Assembly (NCBI RefSeq): GCF_017357865.1
Contig: NZ_CP060096.1
Location: 496,001-560,000 of the forward strand
Length of the DNA stretch: 64,000 nucleotides
Direction: 5' to 3'
Origin: Aceticella autotrophica
GTDB taxonomy: Bacteria; Bacillota; Thermoanaerobacteria; Thermoanaerobacterales; Thermoanaerobacteraceae
The translations under genes and the position numbers were made by a program. This document shows, in pieces, positions 37,065 to 47,350 of this stretch. A model generated the notes under the pieces. The model saw only the letters and a program-made list of their open reading frames with translations, was not told the DNA's origin and made no database searches. Each line of letters starts with the position of its first letter. Positions within the stretch are counted from its first letter, which is position 1.

Positions 37065-38408
37065 ATGAAAAAAATACTTATTGCAAATAGAGGTGAAATT
37101 GCCTTAAGGGTAATCAGGGCATGTAAGGAATTAGGAATTGAAACGGTTGCTGTTTATTCTAAGGCAGACAAAAATTCTCTTCATGTACAATACGCAGATG
37201 AGGCATATTGCATAGGACCCAATGAAAGCACCCTTAGCTATTTAAACATGCAGGCTATTATAAGTACCGCCATGGTATCCGGCGCTGATGCCATACATCC
37301 AGGTTATGGATTTTTGTCCGAGAATCCTTTTTTTGCTAAGTTATGTGAAACCCATAAAATAAAATTTATAGGACCATCTGCAAAAATTATAGAATGTATG
37401 GGCAATAAAGCGAAAGCTAAGGAATTAATGATAAAAAACAATATACCGGTTATACCTGGTTCTCACGGTGCTGTTGAGAATGTCAATAAAGCTATAAAAA
37501 TTGCCAGAGAGATTGGTTATCCTGTCATTATAAAGGCATCAGCAGGTGGTGGCGGTCGTGGTATGAGGATTACCCACAGCGATGAGGACTTGAAAAAAGC
37601 CCTGGAGCTGGCACAAAAAGAAGCACAAAATGCTTTTGGGAATAGTGAAGTTTATATCGAAAAATACATTGAAGAACCTAAGCATATCGAATTTCAGATA
37701 TTAGCCGATGAACATGGCAATATTATACATCTTGGCGAAAGGGATTGCTCGATACAGCGTAGACATCAGAAAATATTGGAAGAAGCTCCTTCACCCTTTC
37801 TTGAAAAACATCCTGAGCTTAGAAAAGAGATAGGTGAAAAAGCAATAATAGCTGCTAAAGCCGCAGGATATCAAGGAGCCGGCACTATTGAATTTTTACT
37901 TGACAGCAGTGGAAATTATTATTTTATTGAAATGAATACAAGAGTCCAAGTAGAACATGGGATAACAGAACTTGTTACAGGAATTGATATCATAAAAGAG
38001 CAGATAAAGATAGCATCAAATGAGAAGCTTTTGTTAAATCAGGAAGATGTGAAGATTAGTGGGCATGCTTTAGAATGCAGGATAAATGCTGAAGACCCGG
38101 ATAATGATTTCAGACCAAGCCCCGGAAGGATAAATACGCTTATTCTGCCGGGCGGACCCAAAGTAAGAATTGACACACATATTTATCAAGGTTTTGAAAT
38201 CCTGCCTTACTACGATTCTCTAATAGCAAAGCTTATGTCTTACGGCAAGGATAGAAATGAAGCAATAAGCGTAATGGAGCGGGCTCTTGATGAGTTTAAA
38301 ATTGAAGGTATTAAAACAACAATACCCTTCCATAAAAAAATCCTTCAAAATGCCTTTTTTAAAAAAGGCGAAATCTATACAAATTTTATACAAAGGAGAA
38401 TGGAATAG
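37065..38408 (+). CDS. accC: Biotin carboxylase (AccC/PycA type)
   Basis: 447-residue ATP-grasp enzyme carboxylating the biotin of the preceding gene's product. It has the start KILIANRGEIALRVIRACKELGI, the glycine-rich ASAGGGGRGMR, ERDCSIQRRHQKILEEAPSP and EMNTRVQVEHGITELVTG. It begins one base after the carboxyltransferase stop with GAGGAGG inside it, so the two are coupled. It could also serve acetyl-CoA carboxylase; the other accABD genes are not here. A hairpin GGAATAGCA/TGCTATTCC at 38402-38425 follows the stop but has no T run. Confidence 0.92.
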   Translation: MKKILIANRGEIALRVIRACKELGIETVAVYSKADKNSLHVQYADEAYCIGPNESTLSYLNMQAIISTAMVSGADAIHPGYGFLSENPFFAKLCETHKIKFIGPSAKIIECMGNKAKAKELMIKNNIPVIPGSHGAVENVNKAIKIAREIGYPVIIKASAGGGGRGMRITHSDEDLKKALELAQKEAQNAFGNSEVYIEKYIEEPKHIEFQILADEHGNIIHLGERDCSIQRRHQKILEEAPSPFLEKHPELRKEIGEKAIIAAKAAGYQGAGTIEFLLDSSGNYYFIEMNTRVQVEHGITELVTGIDIIKEQIKIASNEKLLLNQEDVKISGHALECRINAEDPDNDFRPSPGRINTLILPGGPKVRIDTHIYQGFEILPYYDSLIAKLMSYGKDRNEAISVMERALDEFKIEGIKTTIPFHKKILQNAFFKKGEIYTNFIQRRME

Positions 38409-38427
38409 CAGCTTGATGCTATTCCTA

Positions 38428-39246
38428 CTAATTCCAATTAACTATCTTTTTTTCCATATAAACTATTAATAGATACATAGCTGCTGATAATAGAGACAAA
38501 ATAAGGACACTTGACATAACGATGTCGAGCTTAAATATCTGACCTCCGTATACAATAAGGTATCCAAGTCCAGCCTTTGATACAAGAAATTCTCCTGTTA
38601 TAACACCTACCCATGATAGACCCATATTGATTTTAATAGCCGACATGATGGTTGGAATACTTGCGGGAAGTATACATTTTGTGAGAATTTGCGTTTTTGT
38701 TGCACCGAAGGTTTTTAAAAGTTTTATCTTTTCTTCATCAACTTGAGAAAAACCATTCTCTAAGCTTATTATTGTTACAATCAATGATATTGCCAGTGCC
38801 ATTACTATAATTGGGGCTTTGCCATTTCCCATCCACACAATAAATATCGGACCCAGTGCAATTTTAGGCAGGCTGTTTAGTACAATCAGATAGGGTTCAG
38901 AAACCCTTGATATAAAATCAGACCACCATAAGATTACAGCTATTACAATACCCAATAATGTACCAGAGGCAAATCCTATTATTGTTTCACTTAAAGTTAC
39001 CCATATATGCATAAAAAGAGAGCCATTTTCTGTAAGAGCAAATATTGTTTTCAGCATTCTTGAGGGCTGACTGAAAAGGAATGCATCTATAATTCCAAAT
39101 CTTGCTGCAAGTTCCCATACTCCAAAAAAAACAATCAGTATGACTATTTGAGTAATTCTGATAAGCAGAGCTTGTTTTTTCACCTTTTTTAAATATTCCT
39201 TATGCTCTGTTGATACTTGTTTTAAAGAGATTTCACACATGTACAT
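38428..39246 (-). CDS. ABC importer permease (SsuC/TauC/ThiX type)
   Basis: A 272-residue membrane protein with about six transmembrane helices and the BPD_transp_1 EAA-type loop (ENGFSQVDEEKIKLLKTFGATKTQILTKC in the consensus position). It belongs to the nitrate/sulfonate/taurine/thiamine-precursor permease group. I chose ATG 39246 (MYMCEISLKQ), 4 bases after GGAG; ATG 39240 is possible. It overlaps the 3' end of the ATPase gene by 14 bases and is the last gene of a leftward three-gene operon. Confidence 0.87.
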   Translation of the reverse strand: MYMCEISLKQVSTEHKEYLKKVKKQALLIRITQIVILIVFFGVWELAARFGIIDAFLFSQPSRMLKTIFALTENGSLFMHIWVTLSETIIGFASGTLLGIVIAVILWWSDFISRVSEPYLIVLNSLPKIALGPIFIVWMGNGKAPIIVMALAISLIVTIISLENGFSQVDEEKIKLLKTFGATKTQILTKCILPASIPTIMSAIKINMGLSWVGVITGEFLVSKAGLGYLIVYGGQIFKLDIVMSSVLILSLLSAAMYLLIVYMEKKIVNWN

Positions 39247-39979
39247 CCAGCTCCTTCCATATGGAATTAAAGTATTGCCTGAATTCGGGGGCTTCTCTGC
39301 ATCTGATGGGGGAAGGGTCATCGCATGTAAGTTTAATTTCGTATATGCTTTTAACTACAGCAGGTCTTATGGATAAAACAACAATTTTATCACACATAGC
39401 AATGGCTTCTGAAATATCATGTGTAACTATTACAGCTGTTTTTCTCTCATTTTTAAGTATTTTCCAAACCTCATCAGATATGGCAAGCCGTGTCTGATAA
39501 TCAAGGGCTGAAAAAGCCTCATCTAAAAGCATTATATCAGGTTTTAATGCAAGTGTCCTGATAAGTGCAGCCCTTTGTCTCATTCCTCCGGAAAGCTGAT
39601 GTGGATAATAATTCTTAAAATCTTCAAGACCGTATTTTTTAAGGAGTTCATTTACATATTTCTTTGAATTTTCATCAATAGAATTTTGTATTTCAAGACC
39701 CAACAAAACATTTTGCCATATATTTCTCCATTCAAAAAGATGGTCCTTCTGAAGCATATATCCTATTTTACCATTTACTTTAAGCTGACCTTTTGATGGT
39801 TTTAAAAGACCGGATATTACAGACAAAAGGGTTGATTTTCCGCTTCCGGAAGGACCTATTACTCCGACAAATTCACTTTCATATACATTAAATGTTATAT
39901 TTTTCAGGGCTTCAGTTTCACCATCCAGTGTGTGATAGTTGAGGGCAATATCTTTAAGGCTGATCATTATCTTATTCAT
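39233..39979 (-). CDS. ABC importer ATP-binding protein (SsuB/TauB/ThiZ type)
   Basis: A 248-residue ATPase with Walker A GPSGSGKST, signature LSGGMRQR, Walker B IMLLDEAFSALD and the switch histidine in VTHDISEA. The ATG at 39979 is 6 bases after GGAGGTG; a longer frame from TTG 39994 starts before that site and is rejected. It energises the neighbouring permease. Confidence 0.9.
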   Translation of the reverse strand: MNKIMISLKDIALNYHTLDGETEALKNITFNVYESEFVGVIGPSGSGKSTLLSVISGLLKPSKGQLKVNGKIGYMLQKDHLFEWRNIWQNVLLGLEIQNSIDENSKKYVNELLKKYGLEDFKNYYPHQLSGGMRQRAALIRTLALKPDIMLLDEAFSALDYQTRLAISDEVWKILKNERKTAVIVTHDISEAIAMCDKIVVLSIRPAVVKSIYEIKLTCDDPSPIRCREAPEFRQYFNSIWKELDVHV

Positions 39980-40005
39980 CAATTGCACCTCCAATTTTTA
40001 TCTGC

Positions 40006-41025
40006 TTATTTTTTTATCGTATTTAATGCTTTATCGGCAAATGTGTTATTAATAAGCTGTTTTGAGTCAACTTTATGCTTGATTTCTCCGGCATTCACCA
40101 GTATATCCTGAAGAAAATCGAAATCCTCCGTTTTCATTTGCAGTGTTTTACCCCAAGTATTTTGCTTTTTATATCGTTCTATAACAGTTGTCATCAAATC
40201 AATATCTGCATCTGGAAAGAAGGATTTGATGCTTTCCGCCACATCACGTGATGAATGTGATTCCACATAAAGCATTCCTTTATAAACGGCATTAGTAAAA
40301 TGCTGTATTATGTCCGGATGTTTCATTATATAGCTTTTTTTCGCATTGAATGTAGTGTATGGGACTTCATGGGCAGATGCACCAACAGATGCGACAATAT
40401 ATCCGCCTTTGGCTTTTTCTACCAATGACGCTGTGGGTTCAAATAATTGTACATAATCTGCATCTGACGACATGAAGGCACCGGCATTGGCTGTGAATTG
40501 AAGATTTGTCACTAAATTGACATCTTTCTTAGGGTCTATACCGTGTTCTTTAAGTACATATTCGAGGGTCATTTCAGGCATTCCCCCCGGTCTGCCGCCT
40601 ATAACCTTTTTACCTTTCACATTTTCCCATTTAAAATCTTTTTCAGGTTTTTTCCCCAGAAGAAATGAACCGTCTTTTCTTGTAAGCTGTCCGAAATTAA
40701 TCAGATAATCTTCCCTGCCCTCTTTAAATACATAGACGGTTGTTTCAGGTCCCTGCAGACCGATATCTGCTGTTCCTGACAATACGGCTGTGGCTGCCTT
40801 GTCAGACCCTTGTGCTGTTGTGATATTAAGCTCAATTCCTTCATCTTTAAAAAAGCCTTTATTTACAGCAACATAATAGGGGGCATAGAAAATAGAGTGT
40901 ACCGTTTCAACAAAATTAATTTTGCTGACTTCTTGTTTCTCTGCTTTGCAGCCGGGAAGTGTAATTGACGTTAAAAGAACAGCAAAAGCAAGCGTAAAGA
41001 GAAAAAATCCTTTGAAGCTTTTCAT
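40006..41025 (-). CDS. ABC importer substrate-binding lipoprotein (NMT1/THI5-like fold)
   Basis: 339 residues with a lipoprotein signal peptide ending in the lipobox LPGC (Cys25) and a type-2 periplasmic-binding domain (INFVETVHSIFYAPYYVAVNKGFF, the GSDKAATAVLSGTADIGLQGPE loop). This family binds nitrate, sulfonates, taurine or pyrimidine precursors of thiamine. No riboswitch or biosynthetic gene points to the ligand, so it remains unknown. I chose the ATG at 41025, 9 bases after GGAGG; it begins the basic stretch of the signal peptide. Confidence 0.88.
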   Translation of the reverse strand: MKSFKGFFLFTLAFAVLLTSITLPGCKAEKQEVSKINFVETVHSIFYAPYYVAVNKGFFKDEGIELNITTAQGSDKAATAVLSGTADIGLQGPETTVYVFKEGREDYLINFGQLTRKDGSFLLGKKPEKDFKWENVKGKKVIGGRPGGMPEMTLEYVLKEHGIDPKKDVNLVTNLQFTANAGAFMSSDADYVQLFEPTASLVEKAKGGYIVASVGASAHEVPYTTFNAKKSYIMKHPDIIQHFTNAVYKGMLYVESHSSRDVAESIKSFFPDADIDLMTTVIERYKKQNTWGKTLQMKTEDFDFLQDILVNAGEIKHKVDSKQLINNTFADKALNTIKK

Positions 41026-41198
41026 AAAAACATACCTCCATTTCTTTAATTTCAATTTATTATATTCTATCAATTGCAAATGGTGAGGGATTAAGTTAAA
41101 ATAAGATGTATAGAAATTCTTTTATAAAAAGGGAATCAAGAGGGATTGTCGAATAAATATAAATATATCTGAATTTTGTTTATAAAGGAGAATAAAGA

Positions 41199-43736
41199 AT
41201 GGGACAAAAAGTGATAAGCAAAAAAAATAAGAAAAAAATAAAAATAGGGAAAGCAAGCAGCAGACAATTTAATACATCTATTTTAAGAATAATATTTTAT
41301 GTTTGTTTGCTTGCACTCTTAGCATACCCGCCATTTTTCAGAGGAATGTACTTTGAAAATGAGATGCTGCCGAATATAGTAGCAACATCCCTTGTATTTA
41401 TTTTATGGGTTATCATAAAACTTGTTAAGAATGAGCCTGTTATCATAGGGAAATTAGATTATGGAATATTGTCATTGGCTGGCGCATATTTCATATCGAC
41501 ATTATTTGCCGTCAATGTAAGGACAAGCATATATGAGGTATTAAAATATCTTGATTTTGCTTTTATTTATCTTATGGTAAGCAGGATTGTGAAAACAAAA
41601 AAAGAGGTTTGGATACTTTTAAATATTCTGGTACTAAGCTCAGTTGGAGTTGCATTAATAGGGCTTGGTTCTGCTGCCGGCATTATAAATTACAATGGCT
41701 CATGGGTTGGCGGAAGGATTAATTCAACATTTCAATATCCCAATACGACAGCATCTTTTTTAATGGCGTTTTTATTTGTTAATTTAGCATTGTTGTCAGA
41801 TGCAAAAAACAGGTATTTAAAGGCATTTTATGGTGTATTGGCATTTACACAATTTTATGCATTTATATTTACATTATCTCGCGGTGCATGGGTTATGTTT
41901 TTCATTTTTGGAATGCTTTTAATGTTACTTATGCCTAAGGGGAAAAAGTTTGAGGTGGCATTATATTTTACAGGTATAGTTATTGCATCTATACTTCCTA
42001 TTGTTAAATTTAATTCGACAGTAAACGGACAAATGCCATCAAAGCTTGTAATATGGTACATTGTCGGGACTGTATTATCGTTAATATTAACATATTTGAT
42101 AAGCTTTATCATAAAGGCAATAAATGAAATAAAGATAAAAACCAGTATTATGATAACAGCGGCAGTTATTGCTATAGCTATTATATTCATTGCGGGGGAT
42201 ATAGTATTTACAGCTCAGGTTCCTCTTAGCTTGAACCACGGAGCAAATGAGGCTGACAGCGGCAAGACTGTTACACGGTTTATAAACAACATAGACCCTG
42301 GCAGACAGTATGTTTTAAAGTATACTGTTAAAGCTCAAAATACGGGGAATAAAGATTGGGCATATGGAATTATTATTGATAGCCGTAATGAAAATGACCA
42401 ATCTCAAAAATTAAAAGAATTTTATGACAAGAATTCTTTTTCAGGTGAAAAAACAATAGAATTCAAAACATTAAGTGATACAAAACGTCTTGCAATATCC
42501 TTTACAAATAATTTTAAGGATACATCTGTTACATTTGATAAAGCCGAGATTTACCCTAAAAATAATCCACAGGATGTACAGAATATCATACTTAAATACA
42601 AATACCTGCCTGAAAATATTGCATCACGTATTCAGGATATAAATTTTACGACCCAAAGCAGTTCACAGCGTATGCAGTTTTATAAAGACGGGTTAAAGAT
42701 ATTTAAGGCATATCCTTTATTTGGAGCCGGTGGTGGCGCATGGACAACATTATATTTTAAATACCAGTCATATTTATATTGGACAACGCAAACACACAGC
42801 TATTTTATGCAGGTGCTTCTTGACACAGGCTTGATAGGTTTTGCTGCTTTAATTTTTCTTTTAATAGCATTATTAATGACAATCATTAGGGTATACAAGT
42901 CTGACCTTGACATAAATGAGAGGGTGTATTTTGCAGCGGTTGTTACTGCTATAGTAAGTATATTTGCACATGCAGCTATGGATTTCGATTTGTCATTGGC
43001 TGCCGTTTCCATATCATTATGGGCACTGATAGGTTTGATAAGGGCGATGGATTTAGAAAAGTGCGAAAAGGCAGATATTTTGAGCACAAAACGTATTAAT
43101 AATGCATTAACTAAGAATAACTATATAAATTATGGAATACTAAGTATTGCTATAATAGTCATGTTTTTATCCGCATCCTTTTCTACTGCTTTAAGCTATG
43201 CACAAAATGGTGATAGTGATATTAAAGCTAAGAATATTGCAAAAGCTGAAGCAGATTTTAAAAATGCTGTATCCTATGACCCGTGGAATGCAAAATACAG
43301 GATGGCATACGGACAAATACTGTTAAATATAGGTAATCAAACAAGGGATTTTGAAAAAATAAAAAAAGCAGAGGATGAAATAAAGAAAGCTGCGGACTTA
43401 GAACCCTATAATTTCCAGATAAATGCACAAGTTGGAGCTTTTTATCTATCACATGGTCAGATTGACAAAGGGATACAATATGTTAAAAAAGCTGTAGACG
43501 TACAGCCTTTAAGACCTGAGAATTATCAACAGCTTGCAGATGCGTATAATAAGGTCGGTATGTTCTATCTGCAAAAGGGTGATAAAGAAAGAGCTAAAGA
43601 ATATCTGAAGAAGGCTGTAGATGTAGGCAAGATGTACAATAAGGTTAATTCGAAATCATTGGAGCCAAACCCAATGATGGATCAGACTAAAAAGATAATT
43701 GAGGATTCAAATAAAGCACTTGAAGGAATACACTGA
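41199..43736 (+). CDS. O-antigen polymerase/ligase-like membrane protein with C-terminal TPRs
   Basis: 845 residues. About 12 or more hydrophobic segments are interrupted by a soluble beta-rich insert (about 345-480) before the Wzy_C region with the conserved phrase YPLFGAGGGAWTTLYFKYQS and TQTHSYFMQVLLDTGLIG. After a last membrane segment (about 645-668) come at least three tetratricopeptide repeats (about 675-835, e.g. AKAEADFKNAVSYDPWNAKYR). Wzy/WaaL-like proteins polymerise or transfer lipid-linked glycans. Here the product may glycosylate S-layer or wall polymers, which fits the glycan cluster at 52-64 kb; that link is inferred. AAAGGAG precedes the ATG. Confidence 0.85.
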   Translation: MGQKVISKKNKKKIKIGKASSRQFNTSILRIIFYVCLLALLAYPPFFRGMYFENEMLPNIVATSLVFILWVIIKLVKNEPVIIGKLDYGILSLAGAYFISTLFAVNVRTSIYEVLKYLDFAFIYLMVSRIVKTKKEVWILLNILVLSSVGVALIGLGSAAGIINYNGSWVGGRINSTFQYPNTTASFLMAFLFVNLALLSDAKNRYLKAFYGVLAFTQFYAFIFTLSRGAWVMFFIFGMLLMLLMPKGKKFEVALYFTGIVIASILPIVKFNSTVNGQMPSKLVIWYIVGTVLSLILTYLISFIIKAINEIKIKTSIMITAAVIAIAIIFIAGDIVFTAQVPLSLNHGANEADSGKTVTRFINNIDPGRQYVLKYTVKAQNTGNKDWAYGIIIDSRNENDQSQKLKEFYDKNSFSGEKTIEFKTLSDTKRLAISFTNNFKDTSVTFDKAEIYPKNNPQDVQNIILKYKYLPENIASRIQDINFTTQSSSQRMQFYKDGLKIFKAYPLFGAGGGAWTTLYFKYQSYLYWTTQTHSYFMQVLLDTGLIGFAALIFLLIALLMTIIRVYKSDLDINERVYFAAVVTAIVSIFAHAAMDFDLSLAAVSISLWALIGLIRAMDLEKCEKADILSTKRINNALTKNNYINYGILSIAIIVMFLSASFSTALSYAQNGDSDIKAKNIAKAEADFKNAVSYDPWNAKYRMAYGQILLNIGNQTRDFEKIKKAEDEIKKAADLEPYNFQINAQVGAFYLSHGQIDKGIQYVKKAVDVQPLRPENYQQLADAYNKVGMFYLQKGDKERAKEYLKKAVDVGKMYNKVNSKSLEPNPMMDQTKKIIEDSNKALEGIH

Positions 43737-43810
43737 TTCTTCTTTCTACGAATACAAGTTCACGCAGAAAGGTCCAGCAGTTTTGAAAAAGACAGGATAA
43801 AATTTTGCTG

Positions 43811-45580
43811 AAAAGAAGGGAGTGAAACCATGAAAATACCATATGGGATGTCCAACTTCAAAGCCATGAGAGAAGAAGGATACCTCTATGTAGACAAGAC
43901 AATGTACATAGAGAAGCTCGAGCGATTAAACAGCAAATATATATTTTTCATAAGACCGAGACGGTTCGGGAAGAGCTTATTTTTGTCAACACTTGAACAC
44001 TATTATGACATAAATGCACAAAAAGACTTTGACAAGCTGTATGGAGATTTGTATATAGGGAAAAATCCGACAAAACTAAAAAACGGCTATATGGTATTAG
44101 AACTTAATTTTTCCGGGTTAAATACAGATAATAAAGAAAGGTTACAAGAATCATTTTTATTAAGTGTAAAGAATTCAATAATTTCCTTACTCAATAAATA
44201 TGATAATATAATAAATAACACAGAAGAAATAAAAAACAAAATAGATGGAATAAATGATATAAATGCTGTTATTTCAATATTGATAAATGAAGTAGAAAAA
44301 GCAGGCAAGAAGATATACCTCATAATAGACGAATACGACCATTTTGCAAATGACATCATAGCGATGGGAGATAATGTTTTTTATAAAGATATAGTAAGAG
44401 CATCAGGCTTTGTAAGGGACTTCTATGAAACAGTAAAAATAGGAACAAAAAATGTAATAGACAGGATATTCATAACAGGCATATCGCCAATAATGCTGGA
44501 TGATTTGACGAGCGGATTCAACATAGCATCAAATGTGACAATGGATTTAGGTCTAAATGAGATGCTGGGATTTACAGAAGAAGAGGTAGTAAAAGTAATA
44601 GAAGAAATAGGAATAGGTAAAAAAGGTGGATTAATAGACAACCTAAGAGAACTATACAATGGATATCTGTTTAATAAAAATGCAGGAACGAGAATATACA
44701 ATCCTGATATGGTACTATACTATTTTGACAGTTATACAAGATATAGAAAGCCGCCGGAATATTTAATAGATGACAATGTAAAAACGGACTACGGCAGGCT
44801 AAACAGGCTTGCAATGAACGAAGAAAATAGAGAAACATTAGAGAAAATAATAAAAGAAGAAAGCATAGTATCGGATATAGTAACCAAATTCTCCTTTGAC
44901 AGGATGTATGACCAGGAATACTTTGTATCCCTTTTATTCTACATGGGATTATTAACGATAGGCAGGCAAGAAAAAACAAGGCTGCTACTGCAGATACCCA
45001 ACTACGTAATCAAGACAATAATGTGGGAATATATAGAATTAAGCATAAAGAAAAAATATAATATTAAACTTGATTTAAATACATTAAGAAAATCAATAGA
45101 AGATATGGCGTATGAAGGCAAAATAGAACCATATATAGATTATATAAGCCAGAATGTGCTAAAAATGCTGTCAAATAGAGACATGATAAACTTTGACGAA
45201 AAATATATAAAAATAATTTTATTTTCATACATTGTAAACAGCATGGCATATAGACCCATAAGCGAAAGAGAAACAGAGAACGGATATATAGACATATACT
45301 TAGAAAAAGACATAAGGATGCCGGACGTAAAATACGAATGGCTGATAGAACTGAAATATATAAAAAAGAGTGACGAAAAAAATATTGATGCGGTAATAAA
45401 AGAAGGAGAAGAGCAGCTAAAGAAATATGCTGAGAGTCAACAATACAAGGGGAAACAAAACATAAAAAAAGCCCTTATTATATTCATAGGCAAAGGTGAA
45501 TATAGAATCATATTAAATGATTGAAAGAAGAAACTTATATTTCTAAGTCAATACTGAAACTTTTACAAAAGAATTTCAAA
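43811..45580 (+). repeat. Tandem duplication, unit 1 (1,770 bases)
   Basis: The unit runs from AAAAGAAGG before the first AAA-ATPase gene to the base before the same AAAAGAAGG at 45581. Units 1 and 2 are exactly equal in length, and nearly identical except for 44961-45248 in this unit. Confidence 0.9.
43830..45524 (+). CDS. AAA-ATPase-like / PD-(D/E)XK nuclease protein, copy A
   Basis: 564 residues. The N-terminal AAA-ATPase-like domain (PF09820 type) opens MKIPYGMSNFKAMREEGYLYVDKT and has Walker A RRFGKSLFLS (GKS 47-49) and Walker B YLIIDEYDHF. The C-terminal DUF1703-type domain carries PD-(D/E)XK residues Asp488 and Glu507-x-Lys509 (ELK). The family is widespread, often multicopy, and of unsettled function; roles in recombination or selfish spread have been suggested. 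It is nearly identical to copy B except at residues 378-473. GAAGGGAGTG precedes the ATG. Confidence 0.88.
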   Translation: MKIPYGMSNFKAMREEGYLYVDKTMYIEKLERLNSKYIFFIRPRRFGKSLFLSTLEHYYDINAQKDFDKLYGDLYIGKNPTKLKNGYMVLELNFSGLNTDNKERLQESFLLSVKNSIISLLNKYDNIINNTEEIKNKIDGINDINAVISILINEVEKAGKKIYLIIDEYDHFANDIIAMGDNVFYKDIVRASGFVRDFYETVKIGTKNVIDRIFITGISPIMLDDLTSGFNIASNVTMDLGLNEMLGFTEEEVVKVIEEIGIGKKGGLIDNLRELYNGYLFNKNAGTRIYNPDMVLYYFDSYTRYRKPPEYLIDDNVKTDYGRLNRLAMNEENRETLEKIIKEESIVSDIVTKFSFDRMYDQEYFVSLLFYMGLLTIGRQEKTRLLLQIPNYVIKTIMWEYIELSIKKKYNIKLDLNTLRKSIEDMAYEGKIEPYIDYISQNVLKMLSNRDMINFDEKYIKIILFSYIVNSMAYRPISERETENGYIDIYLEKDIRMPDVKYEWLIELKYIKKSDEKNIDAVIKEGEEQLKKYAESQQYKGKQNIKKALIIFIGKGEYRIILND

Positions 45581-47350
45581 AAAAGAAGGGAGTGAAACCA
45601 TGAAAATACCATATGGGATGTCCAACTTCAAAGCCATGAGAGAAGAAGGATACCTCTATGTAGACAAGACAATGTACATAGAGAAGCTCGAGCGATTAAA
45701 CAGCAAATATATATTTTTCATAAGACCGAGGCGGTTCGGGAAGAGCTTATTTTTGTCAACACTTGAACACTATTATGACATAAATGCACAAAAAGACTTT
45801 GACAAGCTGTATGGAGATTTGTATATAGGGAAAAATCCGACAAAACTAAAAAACGGCTATATGGTATTAGAACTTAATTTTTCCGGGTTAAATACAGATA
45901 ATAAAGAAAGGTTACAAGAATCATTTTTATTAAGTGTAAAGAATTCAATAATTTCCTTACTCAATAAATATGATAATATAATAAATAACGCAGAAGAAAT
46001 AAAAAACAAAATAGATGAAATAAATGATATAAATGCTGTTATTTCAATATTGATAAATGAAGTAGAAAAAGCAGGCAAGAAGATATACCTCATAATAGAC
46101 GAATACGACCATTTTGCAAATGACATCATAGCGATGGGAGATAATGTTTTTTACAAAGATATAGTAAGAGCATCAGGCTTTGTAAGGGACTTCTATGAAA
46201 CAGTAAAAATAGGTACAAAAAATGTAATAGACAGGATATTCATAACAGGCATATCGCCAATAATGCTGGATGATTTGACGAGCGGATTCAACATAGCATC
46301 AAATGTGACAATGGATTTAGGTCTAAATGAGATGCTGGGATTTACAGAAGAAGAGGTAGTAAAGATAATAGAAGAAATAGGAATAGGTAAAAAAGGTGGA
46401 TTAATAGACAACTTAAGAGAACTATACAATGGATATCTTTTTAATAAAAATGCAGGAACGAGAATATACAATCCTGATATGGTACTATACTATTTTGACA
46501 GCTATACAAGATATAGAAAGCCGCCGGAATATTTAATAGATGACAATGTAAAAACGGACTATGGAAGGCTAAACAGGCTTGCAATGAACGAAGAAAATAG
46601 AGAAACATTAGAAAAGATAATAAAAGAAGAAAGCATAGTATCGGATATAGTAACCAAATTCTCCTTTGACAGGATGTATGACCAGGAATACTTTGTATCA
46701 CTTTTATTCTACATGGGATTATTAACGATAAAAGATAACATGTATAACATAACAAAGCTTATTATACCCAACTATGTAATAAAGACTATATTTTGGGAGT
46801 ATTTCGAAAAAAAACTGAAAGAAGAAAACAACATAAAATACGAAACTGAAGAAATGGCAAAAGCCATATGGGATATGGCTTTTGAGGGGAAGATAGAACA
46901 ATTTATAGAATTTATAAGTCAGAACATACTGATTAAACTATCAAATAGAGACATAATAAAATTTGACGAAAAATATATTAAAGTGATATTATTCACATAT
47001 TTAACGATGACTAATGTATATAGACCCATAAGCGAAAGAGAAACAGAGAACGGATATATAGACATATACTTAGAAAAAGACATAAGGATGCCGGACGTAA
47101 AATACGAATGGTTGATAGAACTGAAATATGTAAAAAAGAGTGACGAAAAAAATATTGATGTGGTAATAAAAGAAGGAGAAGAGCAGCTAAAGAAATATGC
47201 TGAGAGTCACCAATACAAAAGGAAACAAAACATAAAAAAAGCCCTTATTATATTCATAGGCAAAGGTGAATATAGAATCATATTAAATGATTGAAAGGAG
47301 AAACTTATATTTCTAAGTTAATACTTAAATTTTATAAAAAAAATTTCAAA
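45581..47350 (+). repeat. Tandem duplication, unit 2 (1,770 bases)
   Basis: Matches unit 1 including its 3' spacer. A third AAAAGAAGG at 47351-47359 follows, as expected if unequal crossing-over at this 9-mer made the tandem. The diverged segment is 46731-47018. Confidence 0.9.
45600..47294 (+). CDS. AAA-ATPase-like / PD-(D/E)XK nuclease protein, copy B
   Basis: 564 residues with the same Walker A, Walker B, Asp488 and ELK residues as copy A. I see only three substitutions in the first 377 residues and about five in the last 91. Residues 378-473 are only about half identical (GRQEKTRLLLQ in A against KDNMYNITKLI in B at its start), with no length change. The segment joins the ATPase to the nuclease core. 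The same GAAGGGAGTG ribosome-binding site is used. Confidence 0.88.
   Translation: MKIPYGMSNFKAMREEGYLYVDKTMYIEKLERLNSKYIFFIRPRRFGKSLFLSTLEHYYDINAQKDFDKLYGDLYIGKNPTKLKNGYMVLELNFSGLNTDNKERLQESFLLSVKNSIISLLNKYDNIINNAEEIKNKIDEINDINAVISILINEVEKAGKKIYLIIDEYDHFANDIIAMGDNVFYKDIVRASGFVRDFYETVKIGTKNVIDRIFITGISPIMLDDLTSGFNIASNVTMDLGLNEMLGFTEEEVVKIIEEIGIGKKGGLIDNLRELYNGYLFNKNAGTRIYNPDMVLYYFDSYTRYRKPPEYLIDDNVKTDYGRLNRLAMNEENRETLEKIIKEESIVSDIVTKFSFDRMYDQEYFVSLLFYMGLLTIKDNMYNITKLIIPNYVIKTIFWEYFEKKLKEENNIKYETEEMAKAIWDMAFEGKIEQFIEFISQNILIKLSNRDIIKFDEKYIKVILFTYLTMTNVYRPISERETENGYIDIYLEKDIRMPDVKYEWLIELKYVKKSDEKNIDVVIKEGEEQLKKYAESHQYKRKQNIKKALIIFIGKGEYRIILND

Noticed and set aside
38402-38425. Hairpin GGAATAGCA/TGCTATTCC as a terminator between accC and the permease gene
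   Set aside because: No T run on either strand; too weak to call.
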